This document shows positions 7,504 to 13,616 of a stretch of DNA of 17,347 nt, in pieces. A model generated the notes under the pieces. The model was not told the origin of the DNA and did no database searches. It saw only the letters and a program-made list of their open reading frames with translations. A program made the position numbers and the translations under genes. This DNA comes from Streptosporangiaceae bacterium (GTDB taxonomy: Bacteria; Actinomycetota; Actinomycetes; Streptosporangiales; Streptosporangiaceae): the NCBI GenBank assembly GCA_030045295.1, contig JASIGD010000125.1, forward strand, positions 1 to 17,347. The letters run 5' to 3'. How positions within the stretch are numbered: position 1 is the stretch's first letter; every line of letters starts with the position of its first letter.

Positions 7504-8937
7504 GTGCCAGCTGAAAATTACCGGGCCACCGCCGATTACACCGAGAAGATCCCGAACAACGTCAGCCTGCACGAAGACCGGCGGCTGCAGCGGGCGCTGG
7601 AGTCCTGGCAGCCCGACTTCCTGACCTGGTGGCAGACGATGGGCCCCGCGCTGCCGACTCAGGACGTCTACCTGCGCACCGCGGTCAACGTGGGCCGGGA
7701 AGGATGGGCGCAGTTCGGGCACGTGGCCATGCCGGAGTACCGCTGGGGCATTTTCCTGGCCGAGCGCGACCCCGGCCGGCGCGTCGGCTTCGGCGAGCAC
7801 AAGGGCGAGCCGGTCTGGGCCAAGGTGCCGGGGGAGTACCGCGCCGACCTGCTGCGGCTGATCGTCATCCAGGGCGACACCGAGCCCGCCTCGGTGGAGC
7901 AGCAGCGCAACCTGGGCGCCACCGCGCCGAGCCTGTACGACCTGCGCAACCTGTTCCAGGTCAACGTGGAGGAGGGGCGCCACCTGTGGGCCATGGTCTA
8001 CCTGCTGCACGCCTACTTCGGCCGGGAGGGCCGCGAGGAGGCCGCCGAACTGCTGCACCGCAACTCCGGCAGCGCGGACGCGCCGCGCATCTTGGGCGCG
8101 TTCAACGAGGAGACCCCGGACTGGCTCAGCTTCTACATGTTTACCTACTTCACCGACCGGGACGGTAAGTACCAGCTCGGCACGCTGAAGGAGTCCGCGT
8201 TCGACCCGCTGTCGCGGACCTGCGAGTTCATGCTCAAGGAAGAGGCGCACCACATGATGGTCGGCACCACCGGCGTGGACCGCGTGGTGGAGCGGACCGC
8301 GCAGGTGATGATCGAGCACGACACCGACGACGTGGCCGGCCTCGGCGCGATCCCGCTGCCGGTGATCCAGAAGTACCTGAACTTCCACTACTCGGTCTCG
8401 CTGGACCTGTTCGGCGGGGAGACCTCGACCAACGTGGCCAACTACTACACCGCCGGGCTCAAGGGCCGCTGGTCGGAGGACCGGCGCCAGGATGACCACC
8501 GGCTCACCGACGATTCGATGATGGTGGACGCACTGATCGACGGGCAGATCGGCGAGCTCGAGGTCGCCGCGCTGACCGGCCTCAACACCGACCTGCGGCG
8601 GCAGTACATCAACGACTGCCGGGGCGGGGTCAACCGCTGGAACAAGATCCTGGCCGACGCCGGGCTGCCGCAGCGAATGAAGCTGCCGCACATCGCGTTC
8701 AACCGCCGCGTCGGCGCGTTCGCCGGCGTCGAGGCCTCACCCGACGGGGAGCAGCTGACCGCCGAGGAGTGGGAACGCCGCCAGGGTGAGTGGCTGCCCA
8801 CCGCGGTGGACAAGACCCACGTCCGGTCCCTGATGCGGCCCGTCTACGAGCGCGGCAAGATCGCAGCCTGGATCGCCCCGCCGCGCAACGGCATCAACGG
8901 CCAGCCGTTCGACTTCGAGTACGTCCACCTGGCCTGA
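7504..8937 (+). CDS. boxB: Benzoyl-CoA 2,3-epoxidase, oxygenase subunit (BoxB)
   Basis: This 477-residue protein matches BoxB, the diiron enzyme that epoxidises benzoyl-CoA with O2 (EC 1.14.13.208). The start is GTG, 3 nt after the boxC stop. Diiron ligand candidates are Glu127 (GDTEPAS), the ExxH pair Glu157/His160 (NVEEGRHLWAM) and the KEEAHHMM segment at 245-252, where Glu246/His249 or Glu247/His250 form the second pair. Other family-typical segments are WWQTMGPALPTQDVYLRTAV, SLYDLRNLFQVNVEEG and FHYSVSLDLFGGETSTN. BoxB needs electrons from the NADPH:flavin/iron-sulfur reductase BoxA, which is not in the window. It is the last gene of the operon and is followed by a long hairpin. It is cytoplasmic. 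The assignment of individual ligands is inference by motif. Confidence 0.95.
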   Translation: MPAENYRATADYTEKIPNNVSLHEDRRLQRALESWQPDFLTWWQTMGPALPTQDVYLRTAVNVGREGWAQFGHVAMPEYRWGIFLAERDPGRRVGFGEHKGEPVWAKVPGEYRADLLRLIVIQGDTEPASVEQQRNLGATAPSLYDLRNLFQVNVEEGRHLWAMVYLLHAYFGREGREEAAELLHRNSGSADAPRILGAFNEETPDWLSFYMFTYFTDRDGKYQLGTLKESAFDPLSRTCEFMLKEEAHHMMVGTTGVDRVVERTAQVMIEHDTDDVAGLGAIPLPVIQKYLNFHYSVSLDLFGGETSTNVANYYTAGLKGRWSEDRRQDDHRLTDDSMMVDALIDGQIGELEVAALTGLNTDLRRQYINDCRGGVNRWNKILADAGLPQRMKLPHIAFNRRVGAFAGVEASPDGEQLTAEEWERRQGEWLPTAVDKTHVRSLMRPVYERGKIAAWIAPPRNGINGQPFDFEYVHLA

Positions 8938-8958
8938 CCGGCCGCCCGCCCGGGAGCC

Positions 8959-8981
8959 GTGCCATCCGCGGACCGTGGCAC
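8959..8981. other. Small inverted repeat competing with the convergent hairpin
   Basis: GTGCCA at 8959-8964 and TGGCAC at 8976-8981 are perfect 6-bp arms with an 11-nt loop. The right arm overlaps the first bases of the larger stem at 8975-8995, so the two hairpins cannot form together. Whether the alternative matters is unknown. Confidence 0.4.
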
Positions 8982-9031
8982 CACCGCCCGTTCGGCATTA
9001 TCTGATCTTTCCGAACGGTCGGTGGTATCAC
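8975..9031. terminator. Long near-perfect hairpin between convergent operons (likely bidirectional terminator)
   Basis: The arm at 8980-8995 (ACCACCGCCCGTTCGG) pairs with 9011-9026 (CCGAACGGTCGGTGGT), 15 of 16 bases. After one mismatch it extends by four more pairs (one G-U) to 8975 and 9031. The total is about 20 paired positions of 21 around a 15-nt AT-rich loop. It lies between the boxB stop at 8937 and the converging gene that ends at 9057. No U tract follows on the plus strand. It is the obvious terminator for both operons, but part of it also recurs inside uvrC. Confidence 0.7.
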
Positions 9032-9056
9032 CCAGCAGAACCCGGTCGGCCGGGTC

Positions 9057-9884
9057 TCATCGCTGGAAATAGCGGACCTGCTCCTCGTGCGTGACCCGCA
9101 TCCATTCGGGGGATTCCGCGGTCAGCCGTGGGTCGGTGAAGGGCTTGCCGAGGATGACGGTGTCGAGGTACGCGGAGTCCGCCGCCAGCCGCCGCCGGAA
9201 CTCGCGGGCGTCCCCGGCATGGCCGTGCCCGGGCACCACCTGGCGCACTCCGGGCACGGCGGCGAGCCGTTCCAGGCCGGTGCGGTAGTCGCCGAACGGA
9301 TCGGTCGCGACCGTGTCGAGCAGCGGTATCTCCACGTCGGAGCACATGTCCCCGGCGACCAGAACGCCGGTGTCGGGCAGGAATACCGCGCCGTGACCGG
9401 GCGCGTGCCCGTCGTGGACGATCAGCTGGGTCGCCGGGCCGCGCCAGGGTATGGCCGAAGCGTCCAGCGCGGTCAGCTGCCCGACCAGCGACAGGTCATG
9501 ACCGGGCGCTCCGGCCTGGACGCCGTCGAGTATGCCGTCGCGCTCGCTCTCCGCGATCAGCACCGCGGCGGGCGCGGCGTACCGGGGTGCATCGCCGAGC
9601 TCCCGGCTCCATAGCACGTGGTCCCAGTGCGGATGGGTGGACCAGGCCACCGCCGGAACCAGGCCGCGCGTGCCGAGTTCGGCCGCCAGCCCGGCCAGTT
9701 CGGCCACGGTCACACCCGGGTCGATCAGCAGGCACCCGCCCTCGGAGCCGACCACGACGGTCGTGGTGGTCAGGGCAAACGAACTGGTCGTGACCAGGAC
9801 CCCCGGCGCGATCTCGGTCGAGCTTCCCACCAGAACGGTATACCAGCCCTCCAGGTTCCGGGGCTGGCGCCGCGCCACGAGCAT
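9057..9884 (-). CDS. MBL-fold metallo-hydrolase
   Basis: This 275-residue metallo-beta-lactamase-fold protein contains HPHWDH (His84, His86, Asp88, His89), the canonical HxHxDH dinuclear metal motif. Further ligands are His164 in HAPGHGAVF, Asp179 in VAGDM and a His in VVPGHGH (220-222). The core begins around TEIAPGVLVTTSSFALTTTTVVV. The ATG at 9884 has no clear Shine-Dalgarno; a GTG at 9830 (residue 19) lies just before the conserved core and could be the real start. It follows the P450 stop by 25 nt, with a hairpin at that junction, and is the third gene of the MMPL-P450-MBL operon. Substrates in this superfamily range over thioesters, lactones and esters; nothing here decides which. No signal peptide is seen. 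Confidence 0.88.
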   Translation of the reverse strand: MLVARRQPRNLEGWYTVLVGSSTEIAPGVLVTTSSFALTTTTVVVGSEGGCLLIDPGVTVAELAGLAAELGTRGLVPAVAWSTHPHWDHVLWSRELGDAPRYAAPAAVLIAESERDGILDGVQAGAPGHDLSLVGQLTALDASAIPWRGPATQLIVHDGHAPGHGAVFLPDTGVLVAGDMCSDVEIPLLDTVATDPFGDYRTGLERLAAVPGVRQVVPGHGHAGDAREFRRRLAADSAYLDTVILGKPFTDPRLTAESPEWMRVTHEEQVRYFQR

Positions 9885-9890
9885 CCGAGC

Positions 9891-9911
9891 AAGCCGTAAG
9901 CCAGACGGCTT
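9891..9911 (-). other. Hairpin across the P450 stop codon
   Basis: AAGCCGT at 9891-9897 and ACGGCTT at 9905-9911 are perfect 7-bp arms with a 7-nt loop. The hairpin overlaps the P450 TAA (9910-9912) and ends 6 nt before the MBL ATG at 9884. It could attenuate or process the transcript between the two genes; there is no U tract. Confidence 0.5.
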
Positions 9912-11100
9912 AGGGCCCCAGCCGCACGGGCAGAGCCTCGAGGCCGTGGATGAGCGTGCTCGGCCTCCAGCGCAGCGAGTCCGCGGGAACCGCCAGCGCC
10001 ATTGAGCCGAACCGGTCCAGCAGGCCGCCGAAGGCGACCTCGGCCTCCAGCCGGGCCAGCGGCGCGCCCAGGCAATAGTGGATGCCGTGGCCGAAGGCCA
10101 GGTGTCCCGAGCTGTCCCGGCCGAGGTCCAGCCGGTCCGGCTCGGCGTAACGGGACGGGTCCCGGTTCGCCGAGCTCAGGGCCACGATGACCGGTTCGCC
10201 CTTCCCGATGCGCACCTCGCTGATCTCGACCGGTTCGGAGGCGAACCGGTAGGTCGCGTGGTTGACCGGATTCACGTACCGGAGGAGCTCTTCCACCGCG
10301 CCGCCGAGCAGCGAGCGGTCAGCGCGCAGCCGGTCGAGCTCACCGGGGTTCAGCAACAGCGCGAGCATGCCGCTGCCAATCAGGTTGACGGTGGTTTCGT
10401 GCCCGGCTACCAGCAGCAGGAACACCATGGAGACCAGCTCGTTCTCGCGGAGCCTGTCCCCCTCGTCGCGCGCCAGGACCAGCGCGGACAGCAGGTCGTC
10501 GGCGGGCGCCTGCCGCTTGGCGGCTAGCAGCGCCCTGAAGTACCGGACCATCGCGGTGGCGTCCTTCATGAACACCTCGGGCGTGACCGTATTCGAGACG
10601 ATAGTGGCTGACCAGGCCCGGAACTCATCCCGGTCGGCGACCGGTATGCCGAGCAGCTCGCAGATCACGGTAATCGGCAGCGGGAAGGCGAACGAGGCCA
10701 GCAGGTCCGCCTCGGGCTGAGCCGACATGTCGTCCAGCAGGCTGGCGGTGATCGCGGTGATCCGCGGCCTGAGCTCCTCGACTCGGCGCGTGGTGAAGGC
10801 CTTGTTCACCAGCTTGCGCAGCCGCTGATGATCTGGCGGGTCGCTGTTGAGCATGTGCACGTCGAGAGCGGCGTAGATCGACTCCGGGTCGGGGTGCCAG
10901 CCCGGCACGCTCTTGCCCAGCCGCGGATCGGCCAGCGCGGCGCGCGCCTCGGCGTACCCCGTAATCAGCCAGGCCGGCGTCCCGCCCGGCATGATCACCG
11001 CCGAGACCGGCCGCTCAGCCCGCAGCCGCGCGTGCACGGAATACGGATCCTGGAAGTACTCGGCGCCGAGGCGTTCGACGACCGTGTTCGCCTGAGTCAT
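9910..11100 (-). CDS. Cytochrome P450 (bacterial class I type)
   Basis: This 396-residue protein has all P450 landmarks. These are the I-helix AGHETT (232-237, with the oxygen-activating acid/Thr pair), the K-helix ExxR at Glu271/Arg274 (EELLR) and the heme loop FGHGIHYCLGAPLAR with proximal Cys343. MLNSDPPDHQRLRKLVNKAF near residue 83 is the usual C-helix region. The length and the soluble N-terminus fit actinobacterial CYP105/107-like enzymes that need ferredoxin and ferredoxin reductase, neither of which is in the window. The ATG is preceded by AGGGGGCAGGC and lies 13 nt after the MMPL stop, so it is co-transcribed with the transporter gene. The substrate is unknown. Its neighbour on the opposite strand is an aromatic-CoA pathway, but a functional link is unproven. 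Confidence 0.95.
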   Translation of the reverse strand: MTQANTVVERLGAEYFQDPYSVHARLRAERPVSAVIMPGGTPAWLITGYAEARAALADPRLGKSVPGWHPDPESIYAALDVHMLNSDPPDHQRLRKLVNKAFTTRRVEELRPRITAITASLLDDMSAQPEADLLASFAFPLPITVICELLGIPVADRDEFRAWSATIVSNTVTPEVFMKDATAMVRYFRALLAAKRQAPADDLLSALVLARDEGDRLRENELVSMVFLLLVAGHETTVNLIGSGMLALLLNPGELDRLRADRSLLGGAVEELLRYVNPVNHATYRFASEPVEISEVRIGKGEPVIVALSSANRDPSRYAEPDRLDLGRDSSGHLAFGHGIHYCLGAPLARLEAEVAFGGLLDRFGSMALAVPADSLRWRPSTLIHGLEALPVRLGP

Positions 11101-11113
11101 GCCTGCCCCCTGG

Positions 11114-13561
11114 TCAGATTCGGCGAAACCCCGTTCCAGGCCATCTTAAGTAATAACTTGTACGCTGTAAAGGCGTCGCCCGGGTGGCCGGAGGATCGGG
11201 AACCACCGGAGCGTCGGAAACCGCTGGAGGGTCGAGGGCCACCGGAGGGTCGAGGGCCGACGCGCCGGCGGGTCGCAGCCAGCAGAGCCTGGCGGGCCAC
11301 CAGTTCCACCGCCCGATCAGCACCACCGCCGACGGCACGAGCAGCGTCCGGACCAGGAAGGTGTCCATCAGCACGCCGAGGGCGAGGCCGACGCCGACAT
11401 CCACGATCGTCCTGACGTTCTGCTGCCCCGCGCTGCCAGAGCCCACTATCGCCAGCACCCCGAACGTCCCGGCCAGCACGAGCCCCGCCGAGGTAACCGT
11501 GGTACCGGTGACGCTGAGCGCGCGCCTGACCGCTTCCGGTAGCGGCGATCGGTGGGCTTCCTCCCTGATCCGCGTCATGACCAGGATGTTGTAGTCCTCG
11601 CCGAGCGCCAGCAGGAACACGAACAGCAGGAACGGCAGGATAAACGTCAGCCCCGGCTGGCCGGCGATCGTGACGAACACGAGCACGGTCAGGCCCAGGG
11701 CGGCGAAGTAAGACAGCACGACGGACAGGATCAGGTAGAGCGGCGCGACCAGGCTCCGCATCACCAGCGCGAGCAGCACGGCGATGACCGCGATGGCGAT
11801 CGGGATGACAGTGCGCAGGTCGCTGTCGGACAGCCGGGCGACGTCGTAGGTGAACGCTGCCTGCCCGGTGACACCGTACGCGGAAGCTCCGGCAACGCGC
11901 GCCGCGCGGGCGGCGGCAACCCGGATGGCGGGCACCGCCTCTTCCGCCGCGGTCGTGGTGGGATTGCCGGCGGTCAGGCCCGTCGCGAACGAGATCGTGT
12001 ACCCGTCCCCGCTCACGTACGTGCCGCTCGCGCGGTAGGCCTGGTACGCCGAGAGCTTCGCCCGCGGGGTCTTCGCGGCCAGCGTGGCGGGAAGCCCGCG
12101 GGGCGGCCCGAAGGCGGCGTGCAGCGCGGCGTACTGCGCCGCGGTCAGCACGGTGCCGTTGGCGTTCAGAGGTCCGACCACCGCGGTGAATTGCGGGCTC
12201 GCGGCCAGCTGCCGCCCGGCGGCGGCCACGGCCGCCGCGTCCGCCCAGACCGGGTGCCGCAGGCGCAGCACGATGATCGTGGGGTTGACGGCCGTCTGCG
12301 GGAAGTGCTCGGTCAGCAGCGCGTTCCCCTGCGCGGAGTCGCTGCCCGCCGGCGCGGTCACGGCGCCGCCGAATCCGGCGGCCAGGTATCCGGCTGAAGC
12401 CACGGCCAGCGCGCCGAACACCACCAGGCCGACGACCAGGGTCACCGAGGGCCGCCGGACGATCCGCGCGCAGACCGGCCCCCACCACCCGGCCCGACCC
12501 GCACCCGGGCTCACATCCGAAGGCCAGAACGCGACCGGCCCGCAGACTGCGAGCAGCGCGGGCAGCAGGGTGAGCCCGGCGACGAGCATCAGCCCGATCC
12601 CGATGGCCAGCGGTGCCGCCAGGCCCGAGTAGAGGCTGAAGGAGGCGACGGCCAGCGATAGCAGCGCGGCGATCAGGACGCCCGCGGAGAACGTGATGGT
12701 CTCGCCGACCTTCGCGACCGACCCGACGATCGCCTCGCGGCACGCCAGCCCGCCGCGCATCTCCTCACGCACCCGGAACATCAGGAACAGGGCGTAGTCG
12801 GTGCCCGCGCCGAGCACGAGCACGATCAGCAGCAGCGAGGCGATCTGAGAGACGGACAGGCCGTGCACCGCGGCCTCGGCGGTGAGCCGCTCCGCGACCA
12901 GCACCACCACGACGGCCGGCACCACGGCGATGAGCGGCGCCAACGCCGAGCGGAAGACGGCGATCAGCAAGGCCACCACGAAGATGATCGAGAACCACTG
13001 CACCCGGCTGCTGGAAGAAGTAGACGTCGCGTTGTCGTCCACCCGGGTGGCCACCGGCCCGGCCGTGCGCGCCTCAAGCCCGGCCGGTAGCCCCGTGGAC
13101 CGGATCGCGTCGCGCAGGCCGCCGACCAGGCTGGCCTGCTGGGTCGTGGCCAGCCCGCCGGACTGGGCGAGCGCCGCCAGCACCGTGAGCTGCTCGGCCT
13201 GGCCGTCGGCTGACTCCCCGGCGTCCCGCACCGACACGACCTTCGGGACCCGCGACAGCGCCACGGCCAGCCGCGTGATAGCCGCCTGGTCGGTGCCGGT
13301 CAGCAGGCCGCCCGTCCGGGCCGCCACCACGGTGACCGCGGTCAGCGAGGCCCCCTGCAGCGGCGAGGCCAGCTGGGCCGCCTGCTCGCTGGGCGCGCTG
13401 GCCGGCAGGAAGGACGTGTTGTCGCTCTGCGTCACGCTGGACAGCGAGGGCAGCAGCGACATGGCCGCGAGGACACCGCCCAGCCAGGCCAGGATGATCA
13501 CCCAGCGGAAGCGGACGGCAAGCCGCCCGGCCACGGCGAAGAACGAACCCACGAAAGACAT
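11114..13561 (-). CDS. MMPL-family (RND superfamily) membrane transporter
   Basis: Starting at ATG 13561 this is an 815-residue MMPL/RND protein. The frame is open 630 nt further upstream, but that part is antisense to uvrC and has no membrane character, so it is excluded. The first helix (about 19-37) is followed by an extracytoplasmic domain (about 38-185) and a helix bundle (about 187-340). The second half has a helix near 373-395, a large loop and helices from about 585 to 750. The proton-relay motifs GTDYALFLMFRVREE (253-267) and GEDYNILVMTRIREE (654-668) mark the two halves. The family exports lipids, siderophores or small molecules across the actinobacterial membrane. The C-terminal tail carries a 6-residue Pro repeat. 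No Shine-Dalgarno sequence precedes the ATG. The P450 and MBL genes follow on the same strand. The cargo is unknown, perhaps a product or substrate of the P450. Confidence 0.93.
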   Translation of the reverse strand: MSFVGSFFAVAGRLAVRFRWVIILAWLGGVLAAMSLLPSLSSVTQSDNTSFLPASAPSEQAAQLASPLQGASLTAVTVVAARTGGLLTGTDQAAITRLAVALSRVPKVVSVRDAGESADGQAEQLTVLAALAQSGGLATTQQASLVGGLRDAIRSTGLPAGLEARTAGPVATRVDDNATSTSSSSRVQWFSIIFVVALLIAVFRSALAPLIAVVPAVVVVLVAERLTAEAAVHGLSVSQIASLLLIVLVLGAGTDYALFLMFRVREEMRGGLACREAIVGSVAKVGETITFSAGVLIAALLSLAVASFSLYSGLAAPLAIGIGLMLVAGLTLLPALLAVCGPVAFWPSDVSPGAGRAGWWGPVCARIVRRPSVTLVVGLVVFGALAVASAGYLAAGFGGAVTAPAGSDSAQGNALLTEHFPQTAVNPTIIVLRLRHPVWADAAAVAAAGRQLAASPQFTAVVGPLNANGTVLTAAQYAALHAAFGPPRGLPATLAAKTPRAKLSAYQAYRASGTYVSGDGYTISFATGLTAGNPTTTAAEEAVPAIRVAAARAARVAGASAYGVTGQAAFTYDVARLSDSDLRTVIPIAIAVIAVLLALVMRSLVAPLYLILSVVLSYFAALGLTVLVFVTIAGQPGLTFILPFLLFVFLLALGEDYNILVMTRIREEAHRSPLPEAVRRALSVTGTTVTSAGLVLAGTFGVLAIVGSGSAGQQNVRTIVDVGVGLALGVLMDTFLVRTLLVPSAVVLIGRWNWWPARLCWLRPAGASALDPPVALDPPAVSDAPVVPDPPATRATPLQRTSYYLRWPGTGFRRI
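11180..11251 (-). repeat. In-frame tandem repeat, 4 x 18 nt, at the transporter C-terminus
   Basis: Four 18-nt units encode DPPVAL, DPPAVS, DAPVVP and DPPATR (residues 771-794 of the MMPL protein), after the last membrane helix. This makes a Pro-rich, probably disordered cytoplasmic tail. The repeat is clear in the DNA on either strand. Confidence 0.75.
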
Positions 13562-13603
13562 GGTGGCCGGCCGGAGGGCGGACCCGTTAGACCTAGGGCC
13601 GCG

Positions 13604-13616
13604 TAAAGTTACTTCG
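13604..13616 (+). promoter_or_regulatory. Probable -10 element for a leaderless uvrC transcript
   Basis: TAAAGT at 13604-13609 fits TAnnnT and ends 6 nt before the uvrC GTG at 13616, the spacing expected when transcription starts at the start codon. No Shine-Dalgarno sequence and no good -35 are visible. The 54-nt gap from 13562 to 13615 must also hold the divergent promoter of the MMPL operon. Confidence 0.45.

Noticed and set aside
5713..8691. A 992-codon open frame on the minus strand opposite boxC and boxB.
   Set aside because: It lies antisense to two clear enzymes. Its composition (Val/Gly/Arg/His-rich, no domain pattern) is the usual shadow of high-GC third positions.
11097..12743. 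A 548-codon minus-strand frame overlapping the MMPL gene.
   Set aside because: It is an Arg/Gly-rich frame shadow; the MMPL frame holds the helices and the conserved DY motifs.
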